Assembly (NCBI GenBank): GCA_034359265.1
Contig: CP136896.1
Coordinates: 60,771,501-60,835,500 of the forward strand
DNA length: 64,000 nucleotides
Origin: Canna indica
Taxonomy: Eukaryota; Streptophyta; Magnoliopsida; Zingiberales; Cannaceae
Direction of reading: 5' to 3'
Below are positions 31,032 through 44,400 of the stretch, piece by piece. The notes beneath the pieces were generated by a model that searched no databases, was not told the DNA's origin, and saw only the letters and a list, made by a program, of their open reading frames with translations. Each line of letters begins with the position of its first letter. The first letter of the stretch is position 1. The translations under genes and the position numbers were made by a program.

Positions 31032-31604
31032 AATTATGTTTTTGGTTCTTCAAAATATTATATTTTTTTGTTTAGTTCATTCGTTTTAAAAAGTTTCTGT
31101 TTACTCCCTAAAAGATTATTTTTATTTTTGTTTGGTCCATTCGTTAATTTTTCATTAACTTTTAACGTTAAGTGACAACATGGAATGCTGACATGGACTA
31201 AAAAGGGATCAAATGAAAAAGAGAGAGGATATTTTAAGGGATTAAATGAAAAAATAGGATATTTTGAGGGATTAAATAGAAAATATATATTTTTTAATAA
31301 CTTAAAATATAATTATATATTGTTATGATTTAGGTTATTAAAATGTATATTGTTATGTTTTAGATTATTAAAATATTTTCTTTTTCATCTAGTCTCTTAA
31401 AATATCTTATTTTTTTCGTATGGTCCATTTTTTAATTCATGTTAGCATTGTCGTGTTGACACTTAATAGCAAAAGTTAATGAAAAGTTAACGGATGAACC
31501 AAATGAAAACGAAAATAGTTTTTGAGAAATTAAATCAAAAACTTTTTAAAAAGAAGAGACCAAACGGAAAAAATATAATATTTTGGGAGACCAAAAATAT
31601 AATA
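31032..31604. mobile_element. Long-inverted-repeat MITE-like element
   Basis: The left end (TTTTTGGTTCTTCAAAATATTATATTTTTT) is the reverse complement of the right end (AAAAAATATAATATTTTGGGAGACCAAAAA) with few differences. The similarity continues inward (GTTTGGTCCATTCGTTAA versus TTAACGGATGAACCAAAT). It has no coding sequence and abuts the Mutator-like element. Confidence 0.65.
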
Positions 31605-31606
31605 AA

Positions 31607-33330
31607 GGGTTAATTGACGAATCTAGCCCAAACTATGACCCTTTTCACAAATCTAGCACAAACTTTTATTTGTATCAATTACATCCCAAACTATCAAATT
31701 GATATCAATTCTAGCCCGACGTCAGATGCCCGTCAATTTCACCGTTAGGTGCTGACATAATTTTTTAATAATCGTGTTGTCACGTCAGCATTTAATTAAA
31801 AATATTTTTAACTTACCGCCTATGCCACGTCAGCTATTAAAATATTTTTTGGGTTAATTGATAAATCTAGCTCAAACTATGACCCTTTTCACAAATCTAG
31901 CACAAATTTTTATTTGTATCAATTACATCCCAAACTATCAAATTGATATCAATTCTAGCCCGACGTCATATGCCCGTCAATTTCACCATTAGGTGCTGAC
32001 GTGATATTTGACTCAGCATATTAAAAATTAATTTTTTAATAATTGTGTTGCCACGTTAGCATTTAATTAAAAATATTTATTTTTTTTAAAAAAATATTTT
32101 TAACTTACAGCCTATGCCATGTCAACTATTAAAAAATATTTTTTTGACACTGATTTTGTATACGTGAAGAAAAAGATTTGCCGCAAAGTCCATAATCCAT
32201 ATTGTCGTGTGAGTGATGTTAAACTTGAACTTGGAATGAAATTTGAGTCGACTACCCACTTTAAAGAAGCTGTTCAAAACTATGCTATTGCGAATGGTTA
32301 TAATATCAAAGGTGTAGAACAAACACAAAAAAAATGGAAGCAATGTGCGAGGTTGGTTGCCCTTGGAGAATATACGCTAGTTGGATGAAGAGTGAAGTGA
32401 CATTGATTGTGAAGACATATGAAAGTCAATACAAATGCATAGGAAATTTGAGGAATAGACAAGCCAGTGTGGGTTGGATAGCAAAGCACTATATGCATAA
32501 ATTTAGGAGCAATCCTAATTGGACTGTGGAGGAATTGGAAAAAGATTTGCTTAGCAAATTTTACATTACTATTCTTAGAATGAAAAGCTACAGAGCGAAA
32601 TGAGAGTCTTTAAAAATTTGCTACAGAATGAAAAGCTACAGAATGAAATGCTTCGAGGATCGATTGAAGAGTATTATGCAATGTTTGGTGCATATCTGGC
32701 ACAATTCCGAATTGTGAACCGAACAATGCTGTCGATTTCTTCAAAAATATATATTTTAATAGATGACGTGACATAGGCGGTAAGTTAAAAATATTTTTTT
32801 AAAAAATAAATATTTTTAATTAAATGCTGACGTGGCAACACGATTATTGAAAAAATAATTTTTAATATGCTGAGTCAGATGCCACGTTAGCACCTAACGG
32901 TGAAATTGACGGGCATATGATGTCGGGCTAGAATTGATATCAATTTTATAGTTTGGGATGTAATTGATACAAATAAAAGTTTGTACTAGATTTGTGAAAA
33001 GGGCCATAGTTTAGGCTAGATTCGACATTTAACCCCAAAAAAATATTTTAATAGCTGACGTAACATAGGCTGTAAGTTAAAAAAAAAATTTAAAAAATAA
33101 ATAAATATTTTTAATTAAATGCTAACGTGACAACACGATTATTAAAAAAATAATTTTTAATATACTGAGTCAGATGTCACGTTAGCACATAGCGGTGAAA
33201 TTGACAGGCATATGACATCGGGCTAGAATTGATATCAATTTGATAGTTTGGGATGTAATTGATACAAATAAAAGTTTGGGCTAAATTTATGAAAAGGGTC
33301 ATAGTTTGGGCTAGATTCGTCAATTAACCC
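31607..33330. mobile_element. Mutator-like element with long terminal inverted repeats
   Basis: The ends GGGTTAATTGACGAATCTAGCCCAAACTATGACCC and its reverse complement lie at 31607 and 33330. Each inverted arm is about 500 bp or more and consists of two tandem copies of a 245-bp unit (at 31607 and 31851; mirrored near 33035 and 33330). The middle holds an N-terminal MULE transposase remnant. I see no clear 9-bp target duplication. The element cannot be autonomous. Confidence 0.7.
32119..32720 (+). pseudogene. MULE transposase N-terminal remnant
   Basis: The frame contains LELGMKFESTTHFKEAVQNY and NGYNIKGVE. A frameshift at about 32334 leads to CEVGCPWRIYASWMK, WTVEELEKDLL and then an EEYYAMFGAYLAQFRI-like stretch in another frame. 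These are the MuDR-type N-terminal DNA-binding and adjoining segments. The catalytic DDE part is missing and stops are present. Confidence 0.75.
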
Positions 33331-34795
33331 TTAAAAATTATATCACAAAGACATATTAAGTTTTTTGTCCTTCGCTAGATTAAAATTCACCCTCATCTTA
33401 AGGTTAATTTTTAAAATATCAAAGTTTAAGAGAATAAGAGTTTGTTTGTTTCACATTGTGTGGTACTAGACATCGTGGACAGTACAATACAAGATGATGG
33501 CTTCACGGGATAGTGACTTTTTCGATGTTTCTTTTGCACATTACGAGATAAGGAAATAAGTTTAATTTGCATGCGTTCATTTTATATTAGCATAACACAA
33601 GATAAGACATATTGATCAAAATAACCTTTATGTTATTACATATTTGGATGGTCATAAAAGAAATATTACACACTATACATTACATTTTTATAATATTATA
33701 ATATTCTTATCAATGTAATATTGTAATATTGATAAAAAATAATCTTTATTTTATTTTATTTTATTTTGTTTGAAGGGTGAGATAATTATTTTGCATCGTT
33801 GTATCGTGCCTAAAGTTCATGTACCAAGCTTTTTCTTAGTACAATAAAAATAGCTAATTGTCCATTACAAAATCTCCTAGCTATCTAGTATCGTAATTTA
33901 TTTTGCGAAACAAACACAATGTAAGAGGACTTGTCCAGTCCAATATCGTGCTTATGTGCAAAACAAACATACTATAAAATATGTCTGTTAGTTTAGTAGT
34001 TATATATCATACTAGCAACGATGATTTTTGTATATATAATTTTTAAGGCATCAACCTAACTAGGAAGAGTTGTATATAATTAGGGAATATATATTGTTCC
34101 TCACTGAGGATCGGAGTAGTCCAGTTCGGCTCGACGTCTCTTCTGGTCAGGTGCAACTCCGGTCGAGGGGAGGGGGGGACTTGCAAAAGACACTCCGAAC
34201 TCTAAAGTAGAGGTAATAGAATATGGAATTTAGGATACCTGAGGTGTGTCATGTCTGTATTTATTGCAAGTGAATGTGATGACGTCGTCCGATAATTTTA
34301 CGAAGATATTGCTCAGAATGGATTGAAGCTGATCCTGAAGATGACGGGCTTATAATGGTGTATCTCTTGTGATAAGGAAGGACGTGGATGTCCTTAATTA
34401 TATGACCAGGTGGAGTTCTTAGGCGAAGCCGTCTGGTTTGGTTCGAGTCAGGTTTAGAAATATGACCGGGTGAAGCCCCCAGGCAGAGTCATCTGGTTTG
34501 GTTCGAGTTGGGTTGTGGGACGCTGCTGAGTTTAATCTGACCGAGCCCAATAGTTATGGTCCAATGCATATATAAATGACAAAAAGAATGCAAGAATGTT
34601 TTACTTAATATTGTATTTTTGTAATTGCAAGAGTAATCTACTAAATTATATCTAAACACAGTTGCTAAGAGCTCTCCACGTATGTCTTTTTTTTGAAATT
34701 ATTTTTCCCTTTAGTACGTTATTACCGCAATTATATTCAAAAGTTTATATTTTTTCTAATTTGGTTATTCGATATTTTTTTAATTAAACTCTTTG
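33331..34795. repeat. Repetitive region, no gene
   Basis: Positions 33430-33960 have weakly inverted ends (GTTTGTTTCACATTGTG and GCGAAACAAACACAATG) and may be a MITE. Positions about 34100-34680 are GC-richer and LTR-like. They contain a 60-bp tandem duplication (TATGACC(A/G)GGTG...CTGGTTTGGTTCGAGT at 34401 and 34461) but no partner LTR. Confidence 0.45.
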
Positions 34796-35935
34796 GTTTG
34801 GGAGTACATTGACAACCGCGCTGCATACGTTATGGTAACTATATATTTGTTTAAATTATTCATTATATATTTATAATTTAAGTTTTATGACAAATATTAA
34901 ATAAAAAATCAAACTCGAGTAGGAGACCTACAGCCAGACGGTGGTGCAGCGTGGGGGCACCCCCGAGGACTTTGACGCAGCATCGTGGGTCGAGGCCGCA
35001 GGTGGCTGGGAGCATGGCCGGGTATATGGCTTTACGGATAGTGGTCATGCGCGAGCCGTGCTAGGGCCACTTGGGGCACCGACCCCTCCGATCGCTGGTG
35101 ACCGGCCGTCCACCTCCAGATCCAATTATAATCATAGTACTAGGATAAGGGCACTAGAGGAGATGGTCCCGCGTCAGACTGAGATGTTGGAGTGCCAGAG
35201 TCAGATGATGGCGGATATACAAGCTATGCTACGCAACATGTCAGGTCATCCCGAAGCAGGCATCTCTTCGGCATCATCTCATCCATCATCCTCGAGTCAG
35301 TCCACGCCGGTGTACACTCAAGCACTCCAGACTCCGCCATATGATCCAGACCATCCTTCATCGTGATCTTGAGATTTTTTTATATTGACTTTGTTACTGA
35401 GATACTATACTTGTTTAATTTATTTTGTTTGGATATTGATATTTCAATTTTGTATTTGAATAGTTTTTATACTATTGTGGATAATTATAAATATAAGTAT
35501 AATTGTTTTGATGTATATCTTGGTGTATTTGTAATGTGTGAATGAATGTGTGTATGAGTGTATGGGTGTGTGAGTTATGTATCAGATAATGTATCAATGT
35601 ATCAATGGAAATTTGGAATTTTAATTTTTTTCGTTTGCATGTTCACATCATCAGCAACGGCTTAGCAACGGTCTTTTACTAACAGCGTTGCTACGGGCTC
35701 ACTAGCCATTGCTAATAAAGTTATCAGCAATGGCTCTGTGTCCGTGGCAAAATCGTTGCTGATAATATTTTTAGCAACGGCCTGAGCTAGCGGCCACTGC
35801 GGAGCCGTTGCTAAGTTATCAACAACGCGCTTTTCTGCCACGGCTCCGTTGCAACGGGTGGGGCCGTTGCAAGCCGTTGTTGATGGTTTTCAGCAACGAC
35901 TTCAGCCGTTATTGATGCCCATGTTTCCAGTAGTG
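34796..35935 (+). mobile_element. Truncated CACTA transposon fragment (3' end)
   Basis: It is inverted relative to, and closely similar to, 39151-40375 of the large CACTA element. It contains an intron piece, the last exon of the TNPA-like gene, subterminal AGCAACGG repeats (35650-35910) and the terminal GCCCATGTTTCCAGTAGTG. The 5' part is missing. Confidence 0.8.
34941..35366 (+). pseudogene. CACTA TNPA-like (Transposase_24) C-terminal exon
   Basis: 141 codons including FDAASWVEAAGGWEHGRVYG and a coiled-coil-like EMLECQSQMMADIQAML. This is the C-terminal part of the accessory transposon protein that binds subterminal repeats in En/Spm elements. The upstream exons are absent. The frame matches the minus-strand copy at 39989-40225. 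Confidence 0.75.
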
Positions 35936-36666
35936 CGACTTAGTTGTGATTGTGTGCAATATGTTAGACTTGAGTTGGAACTTGACTAGAACGTCAAGAT
36001 ATAAGTCAGGGAATTTGTAATACTTCCAATTTAATCCCACATCATGAGTATATATTGGATATTGTATTTATTTATAAGGCTTAATGACTGTGCTGCTATT
36101 AATTTTAGATTAAAATATTTTAATTAGGCCAATAATTTAAATTTATGAAGTTGATAAATCAATTATTCCATCGAACGAATCTTAACCATCCTTGACTATA
36201 ATTTTGCTTAAATTTTATTTTCATATTTTGATTACACGTCAAAATCTATAGAAATTCAAGACAATAAACCACAATAGATTAAAAAATATTATGCTTGTGT
36301 AATAAATTAATAATTTCAGCAAATACCGAGTCAATTTTTAATAAAAATTCTTTGGATTATTGGTCTGGTGAAAATATTATAATTCCGAGTCATGACTAAT
36401 AGTTTTTTTCCCTTTGCAATATCCAAAACTCAAATAATTAATTAAGAATATTTTTTTGGTTGCCAACAGTATAGACATTGCATACTAATTAATTAATTTA
36501 ATCCCAAACAAATAATAATAAATAATTAATATCTGAAGGTCGACGGATGTGATTCAGTTTGAAGAGGGGCGTCGGTTAAGTCTTTCAACCGCATCAATCA
36601 TTTAATTTCATCAGTTACTTTCCTTGCAAAAATCAATCCTTTTCATTTTTGTTGCTTTCGATCGCC
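35936..36666. other. Upstream region of the basic-protein gene
   Basis: AT-rich with no gene; it should hold the promoter of the gene starting at 36667. I do not see an unambiguous TATA box at a convincing distance. Confidence 0.4.
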
Positions 36667-38805
36667 ATGGAAGCCGCCGTCACATCCACTTCAAACGAAG
36701 ACAAAGACCGTAAGCCTAATGCTTAACATTTCTCTGCCGCTAGGAATCTCAATCAAGCCATTAATGCTGTTAACTTCATGGAATAATCCCTGCAGAGGAT
36801 TCGTCGCTGGAGGATTTGTGGTCAGATTTCCATGCTTTAAAGAAGTTATACAGTCTTCTCCAAAGCACTATTCCAGAGGGAGTCCTTCCCATTTCTCCTA
36901 ATGGGGAGATCAAGGTACAATAGATCACCACCCTCTCATTAATGTTTATCCATCAGTACTAGCTTTTCAAGAATTAATTCATATATGCTTGAACCATCCT
37001 TTTTAATATTTCTTTATATATGTATCTTTGGTTGTTTCAGTTGGATGAGAAATCTCGAAATCTATTGAAGAAGTTGTTAGATGGTGCTACTCACCAGGCT
37101 CTGGAACATCAGGCCAAGGTATAAATCCTGCATATAGTTAACAGATGTCACTTTTTGATCATTTGTAATTTGTCAATGCAGTATAATTAGCATATATTAA
37201 CAGCAAAATATTATTACCGAGTGCTAGATTGTGTCGTGCCAAACGCAAAAATGTCATTACGAGCCACCATTGACGTCGACTCAACCTGATCAGTCTCAGT
37301 TGCTGTTGCCTCAGAACAACCATGATGAAGGGAATCCGAAGAACCCTAAGGTTGTGGAGAATCAATGTCCAACACCACCATTAGAACAATCTCTTGATAT
37401 CTCTCATGCAGAAGCAGGAATGCAAATAGAACAACATAAGCGCCCACCTTGTGACTCTGATGGATCCAGGAGCAACCTCCTCCGACAAGATCAAAAGAAG
37501 ACAAGGACATCGTCAACGCACAGCCGACCACATAACTGTCATCATCCCAATGGACGGAGGAAGGAGAAGACTTGCCGTCGTATACATCTAGACCACTCAA
37601 TGAAGCGATCACGTCACAGAAGTAGCACTCAACATCTAGGGCAGCTGACAGATCAATCGGGCCCGAAAGGAGAGGAAACCTTCTGCAGTACTGTTAGTTG
37701 TAGATTTGATGATGATTCAACCGCAGTGAACAGTTATGCTAAGAATCCAGAATTGATGATGATGATCCCAGTTACGACAAAAGAACCACTACAAAGCAGC
37801 AAGCGGCTTGCACCGGTGGATAGAACGGGAGAGATCAGTCGAAGTGCCACACTTGATCGAACAACGCATATGCTTTTGGCAAATAGAGAAACTGAAGAAC
37901 TTGAGCAAGTTCAACGTCGTCAGCAACCACGCCACCGTAGTAAGGAAGATAAACAAACGTCTGCCATCAAGCGTCAGTCAAGGAATCATCAGAAGCAGTC
38001 AACTCTGCCATCCTCGAGCTACACTAAGAAGGATACCATGACAAAGAAGAACTGTGAGGCTGAGTTGGGGCACTCACATCGTCGACTACAGAAGATTTAT
38101 CGCCGACCAACCATGTCTTCACACAATAGCAGTACTTCCTCCGCCGAGAGTTGCCGATTGAGCAGTAGGATCCAGTCGCCTGATCGTCGAGTAACGAGTA
38201 ACAGGACGGCGGAAGGATCTAGTAGAAGGAGGAGACCTTCCAAGGATCGATCGACACTCACCAACAAGAAGCCTCTGCACCGGTCCGTGGGCCACCATTT
38301 TCGCCCCAAGGTCCCCAAGGAAGAAAAGAAGCAAGAAGGGCAGCTGAAGAGGTTGAAGAACAAGCTGGCCATCATCTTCCACCACCATCACCATCACCAT
38401 CATCATCATCTTCACAGCTCGGGCAAGGCGGGCGAAAATGTTTCCGGCCATGGCCAGGAGGATAAAGTCGTGGTTCACAGGGACCACAGTCGCAGGTCAT
38501 TTTGGGAGTACCTTCGGAACATCAAACGTCGGAGGAGTCAAACGGACGACAAGACGAGAACGACGGCTCGATATCAAGTACAGCATGGTCAGTTGCACGC
38601 ACTATTGGAAAGCATAATACAGCACGTGTTTAGGAGGAGGAAACAGAAGGTGGCCCTGACGCCCAACGGTCGTTTCCGACAGGAGAACCGGGTTAGGGCA
38701 AAGAAGGTGCGTTGGTGGCAGCGATTAAGACGGCGCGTGAGATTGGGCACCCGCAAATGCAAGAAGTCGTGTCCTGTCTTGACTGCCAATAAGCAATTAC
38801 GATAG
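36667..38805 (+). CDS. Basic, histidine-rich nuclear-type protein (four exons), possibly KOKOPELLI-like
   Basis: Exons 36667-36709, 36796-36914, 37041-37118 and 37228-38805 join in frame with GT-AG introns to give 605 aa. The ATG context is CGCCATGGAAG. Residues about 15-80 form an acidic helical N-terminal region (LEDLWSDFHALKKLYSLL and NLLKKLLDGATHQALEHQA). The large last exon is very rich in R, K, S, Q and H. It has ten consecutive histidines near 38380-38410 and ends in arginine-rich blocks (WEYLRNIKRRRSQ, RWWQRLRRRVR). The N-terminal pattern recalls plant KOKOPELLI proteins, which are expressed in the male germline, but this is from memory and uncertain. Nuclear location is inferred from basicity. 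The gene is flanked by inverted CACTA copies. Confidence 0.7.
38377..38412 (+). repeat. CAC/CAT repeat encoding a polyhistidine run
   Basis: Alternating CAC and CAT codons give ten histidines in a row inside the basic protein, a likely slippage-prone tract. Confidence 0.85.
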
Positions 38806-39150
38806 TGCGTCCAAGTTAGAGTTTTTTTTGGGTACATTATCGTATTAACTTGTATTAACTTGCATAGTAATAACCTTGTGTTGATTAACCTGACTAGTAT
38901 TAATCTATATTGTATTGTTGTTACACAGTATTGAGTGCAGATCCTGTACGTATAATGAGCATGTATAATTTAATTACATTGTATTTGGTGTGGGGGTCGA
39001 GAATATCTTGATCCTCTCTCTTAGCTGTGCCTGCGCTACATCGCTGACGGTGGCGGCTACGAGATGTGCGACATCCTCACCAAGAAGACCCTCAAATATC
39101 TCGAGCAGACCCTTAAGACTAGTCGGATGATCTCGACGCGTGAATCTTCG
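38806..39150. other. 3' flank of the basic-protein gene
   Basis: AT-rich with repeated TATTAACTTG and TAGTATTAAT to about 38980. Then a GC-richer segment, 38995-39150, has a plus-strand open frame (CLRYIADGGGYEMCDILTKK) that looks coding but is not recognised. It is cut by the CACTA terminus at 39151. Confidence 0.45.
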
Positions 39151-39525
39151 CACTACTGAAAACATGGGCATATATCAGTAACGGCTGAAGCCGTTGCTGC
39201 GCCGTTGCTGAAAACCATCAGCAACGGCTTGCAACGGCCCCACCCGTTGCAATGGAGTCGTGGCAAAAAAACGTGTTGCTGATAACTTAGCAACGGCTCC
39301 GCAACGGCCGCTCGGGCTGTTGCTAAAAATATTATCAGCAACGGTTTTGCCATGGACACGGAGCCGTTGCTGATAACTTTATTAGCAACGGCTAGTGAGC
39401 CCATAGCAACGCCGTTGTAAAAGACCGTTGCTAAGCCGTTGCTGTAGGTCTTCAGCAACGGCTTTTAATACACTTTTAGCAACGACTTTCCCACGGACGG
39501 CCGTGGGAAAACCGTTGCTAATGAT
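39151..39525. repeat. CACTA subterminal repeat block (left)
   Basis: Many copies of AGCAACGGCT and its reverse complement GCCGTTGCT are arranged in both orientations. In En/Spm-type elements such motifs are the binding sites of the TNPA-like protein. Confidence 0.8.
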
Positions 39526-39799
39526 GTGAACCTGCAAACGAAAAAAAATTAAAATTCTAAATTTCTATTGATATATTGATACATTATCTGGTACATAACT
39601 CACACACCCATACACCCATACACATTCATTCACACATCACAAATACACCAAGAGATATATCAAAATAATTATACTTACATTTATAATTATCCACAATAGT
39701 ATAAAAACTATTCAAATGCAAAATTAAAACATCAATATCCAAACAAAATAAATTAAACAAGTATAGTATCGCAGTAACAAAGTCAATATAAAAAATCTC

Positions 39800-41332
39800 A
39801 CGATCACGATGAAGGATGGTCTGGATCATATGGCGGAGTCTGGAGTGCTTGAGTGTACACCGGTGTGGACTGACTCGAGGATGATGAATGAGATGATGCC
39901 GAAGAGATGCCTGCTTCGGGATGACTTGACATGTTGCGTAGCATAGCTTATCCGCCATCATCTGACTCTGGCGCTCCATCATCTCAGTCTAACGCGCGAC
40001 CGTCTCCTCTAGTGTCCTTATCCTAGTACTATGATCATAACTGGATCTGGAGGTGGACGGTCGCTCACCAGCGACCGGAGGGGTCGGTGCCCCAAGTGGC
40101 CCTAGCACGGCTCGCGCATGACCACTATCTGCAAAGTCATATACACGGCCATGCTCCCAGCCACCTGCGGCCTCGACCCACGTTGCTGCGTCAAAATTCT
40201 CGGGGGAGCCCCCGCGCTGCACCACCGTCTGGCTGTAGGTCTCCTACTCGAGTTTGATTTTTTGTTTAATATTTGTCATAAAACTTAAATTATAAATATA
40301 TAATGAATAATTTAAACAAATATATAATTACCATAACGTATGCAGCGCGGTTGTCGATGTACTCCCCCGTCCCATGTACTCGACGGTGAGTCCGCTCAAA
40401 CATCGCCATCGGGGAGGGTCGCTGGACAGTCCCGTCATCCGACACCGTCGTCTACATTTACAAAACAAATACATTAATTAGTACACATAGTAACAAATAA
40501 TATATATAATTAAAATGTATACTTACCATACGGTTCGCGTGCACTATAAAGGAAATAGAGCCGCCGGTGTGACGCGCTACTCCCCCCGCCATGCTATTTC
40601 TAGCCGCATTCCTAGAAACCTTCTGTCATCGATCCGTCGACCATATTCTCACGAGCTGGTCCCATATATCCGGAGTGATCCAATCGGGGCCGTATCCCCG
40701 AGTCTCCGCGATATTAGTAGTCCCAGCTCGTTCCATCGCCTGGGACCGGGCCTGCCCCAGCTGCCCGTTGTACCTCGCCCGGGAAATAGCCTCCCAGGCA
40801 GCGTAAATGAAGGACCTCTGGTCCTCAGCCTATGTATAGCGAGTCTGCAGAATAATAATATCAGTACCAATATTAATCATCATGCATGTATTAAAAAAAA
40901 TAATACGTGCCTCAAACTCGCGCCATAATATGTCGACGTGCTCACTACGCACGTGAGACCACGTAGGCCATGCCCCGTGCATGTATAGTCGAATGGTAGA
41001 AGAAATGATCCTCGACACTTCTTCTTGCTTGAACCAGCACAACAAAAATAAAATTTAATATTATATTATGATATAATGAATTTGTATAATTGTCGTAATT
41101 CATGATATATTACCGCTCCCCAATCACGCTAATAAATCTACGTGACTCTGTGGCCGATGGAGGTTACCATATGTTTGGCCCGCGTGGCCGCCTGCGTCTG
41201 GATGTACTAGCCTCAGCACTATCATCGGTAGGAGGATCAGCAGCAAGAGGATCAGCAGCACGAGTAAGTGTTGCAGTCTCACTGATCAGAGACTCTGAAG
41301 CTCTCCTGTGACGATAACCACGACCAGACATA
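39800..41332 (-). pseudogene. CACTA TNPA-like gene (Transposase_24 family)
   Basis: Exon-like pieces on the minus strand: 41332 to about 41165 (MSGRGYRHRRASESLISE, arginine-rich), about 41045-40905 (YMHGAWPTW and VDILWREFEARI), about 40842-40540 (SFIYAAWEAISRARYNGQ, GYGPDWITPDIWDQLV and a GGSISFIVHANRM-like end) and about 40240-39900 (FDAATWVEAAGGWEHGRVYD). These match the plant En/Spm accessory transposase domain. In-frame stops interrupt several pieces (for example after TRYT and within the WSTDR region), so it is a pseudogene. Intron borders are approximate. Confidence 0.75.
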
Positions 41333-41409
41333 TCTGCAATCTAATAGACATATAATCAAATTATTGTATAAATAGTAGAGATATATTGAATAAAATATAT
41401 ACTTTACAA

Positions 41410-44400
41410 TTATTCCTCATCATCTGAGTAATAGTCTTCGAATTCTTCCTCTTCTTCCTCTTCTTTCTCTTCTTCATCTCCAGCTTCATCAATTTCATGA
41501 TCGTCTTCATCAGCATATTCAACTTCTAATTGAATTGACGTTGTGTCTGCATCCTCGAGTATTGGAATAATACGATCTACAGCAGGAGGATCATCTTCTT
41601 GATAGAAACCATCTGTCATATCAGGTATCAGCTCATTTTCTCCTGCTATCGGATCAATTTTTCCTCTACCTTTAGTCTTACAGACTACACGCCAATATGC
41701 TCTATCTTTATTTCAAGTTGGATACTTCGCGTAATATACTTGTTCGGCTTGTGATGCTAATATAAAAGGCTCATTTGCTGCCAATTTAGATTTGTAATTA
41801 ACCTCAACAAGTTTATATTTTGGATGAACTTTCATGCCCTGTTATGTTGTATCGAACTAATGACATCTAAATAGGATCACTGATTTCAAGCCGAAATAGT
41901 GCAACTCTATTACTTCTTCCACCGGTCCATAAAAATCCATATCACATTCAACATAGGTTGTCCCTTTCACGCAGACCCCGACATTCATCGTCTTCTTTGT
42001 AAAGGCATATTCCACCGTGTGAAATTTGTACCCATTAACAAAATATCCGCTATAGCACGACACTAGTCGCGACGATCCACTAACAAACTCAAATATTCTT
42101 TCATCTATTTCAGCTCTGTGATCTTTGCTGTAAGTCTGAATCCAAGTAGGGAAATCACGATTCCGTAATCTCTCCAATTCTTGATCGTTGTGAATAGAGT
42201 ATTTTTGCACCATCTCAATGTCAAATATTTCAATGAATTGTTCAATCTCTGAACAATTGAGTAATACACACAAGTGTGCCAAATGATACTCTTCATCGCT
42301 TAAGTGTCGAGATGGACGAGAACCAAAAGCACGACCAGAGTGACAAAATTTATTTAGACGTCCATCTGAATGTCGAACACCCCCGTCGTCGTTACGTGGA
42401 AGACGATCAAATCTTGTATGTACTGTCGATTCAAAGTAAAATGAGCAGAATGTTGAAATTTCTTAGATGATATACGATTCAGATATTGATCCTTCAACAA
42501 CTGCGATGTTCTTTACTTTTTTCTTCAGACGATTCATGTATCTTTCAAATAAATACATCCACCGATATTGAACGGGGCCACCAACTCGTGCATCATATGC
42601 CAAGTGTATCAGTAGATGCTCCATCGAGTCAAAAAATACAGGAGGGAAAAACTACTTCAACTTGCATATGATTTCAACAATATTACTTTCAAGTGTTGAC
42701 ATATCTTCGACTCGAAGGACATTTGCACAGATGTTTCTAAAAAACATACTTAATTCAGTCAACGAACCCCAAATATTATCAGGTAGAAGATCTCGAAAGG
42801 CGATCGGAACTAATCTCTGCATGAATACATGACAATCATGGCTCTTCATCCCTGATATTTTGCAATCATCGACGTTCACACATCGAGATAAGTTTGAAGC
42901 ATATCCATCGGGTAATCTGAGTTCTTTTACCCATTGACAAACATCTTTGATTTGTTATTTATTTAACACATACGGGACCTTCGGTTTCAGATACCGTCTG
43001 TTGACCTCTTGTAACTCCAACTCTGGTCTTTTATAAAGTATTTTCATATCATGTCGGGCTTTGACATTATCTTTAGTTTTTCCGGAAACATCCATCAAAG
43101 TGTTGAAAATGTTATCAAACACATTTTTTTCAATGTGCATGACATCTAAATTATGTCGAATCAGTAATGAACTCCAATAGGGCAATTCCCAAAAGATACT
43201 TTTTTTCGCTCAGTTATGTGTTTGACCAAAGTCTGACACTCTTTCATTCTGACCAAATATTATCTCTGGAAGTGCTGAAACACGTGCTAACATTTATTCA
43301 CTAGACAACATCGGTGGTGGCCCATCTCTTTCGACTCTGCCCTTAGTAAATTTATTACGATTCCTTCGATACTGATGGTTAGCCGGTAGGAATCAACGAT
43401 GATAATCAAAGAATGAGATTTTTCATCTGTTCTGAAAACTGATTGATTTAGAGTGTTCCATACAATACGGACAAGAGAGTCGGTCGTGAGTGCTCCAACC
43501 GGACAACATGTCGTACGCCGAGAAATCATTGATTGTCCATAAGACTGCGGCCTTTAAATTGAAGTTTTGCTTCTGATGACATTCATAAGTGACAGCTCCC
43601 TCAGTCCACAATGTTTTCAATTCATCTATCAAGGGTTTGAGAAACACGTCAATTTCTTTTCGCGGACCCTTAGGACCCGGAATAATCATCGAAAGATAAA
43701 TAAATTCATCTTTCATACACATTGACGGTGGCAAATTATAAACTGTCAGCAGCACTAGCCAAACTGAATAAGGAGTTGCAGAATGTCCAAAGAGATTAAA
43801 ACCATTTGTGCACAATCCTAATCTTATATTTCTAGTATCCCTAGCAAATGAAGGATAACATGTATCAAAATATTTCCATGCTTCACTGTCGGATGGATGA
43901 GTCATTACTGTATCATCACGACTTCTTGCATGCCAACTCATGTAAGGGGCCGTCTTTTCCTATATGAATAATCTTTGAAGCCTCGGTGTTAGTGGAAAAT
44001 ACCGAAGCACCTTAAGCGGGATATTTTTCTGACGAATCGATTTCTTCGCCTTGTAACGAGGATATTGACATACAGGATATTTATCCAACTACACATTTTT
44101 TTTATAATATAAAATGCAATTATTTTGGCATGCGTGTATTTTTTCGTACCCAAGCCCTAATTTTCTCATCAGCTTTTTAGTTTTATAAAAAGTTGGCTCA
44201 AACTTGTTATCAGTAGGCAACATTCCATTAATCAATCCTGCAATCTGATCATACGCAACCCCGCTGATATTACAATCGGCATTGATGTTTAGGAGCTGTA
44301 TCATTGCTGAAAACCTAGTGTATTTAGGACAATTCTCATACAAAGGTTCATCGGCAGCTTTCAACATCTCGTAAAATTCTGCAGCTTCTTTATTCGGCAA

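Noticed and set aside
34100..34680. Complete LTR element
   Set aside because: No second LTR, target duplication or clear TG...CA ends could be defined.
41410..41619. Stand-alone acidic protein gene
   Set aside because: Its position and frame make it the acidic C-terminal tail of the CACTA TNP2-like transposase.
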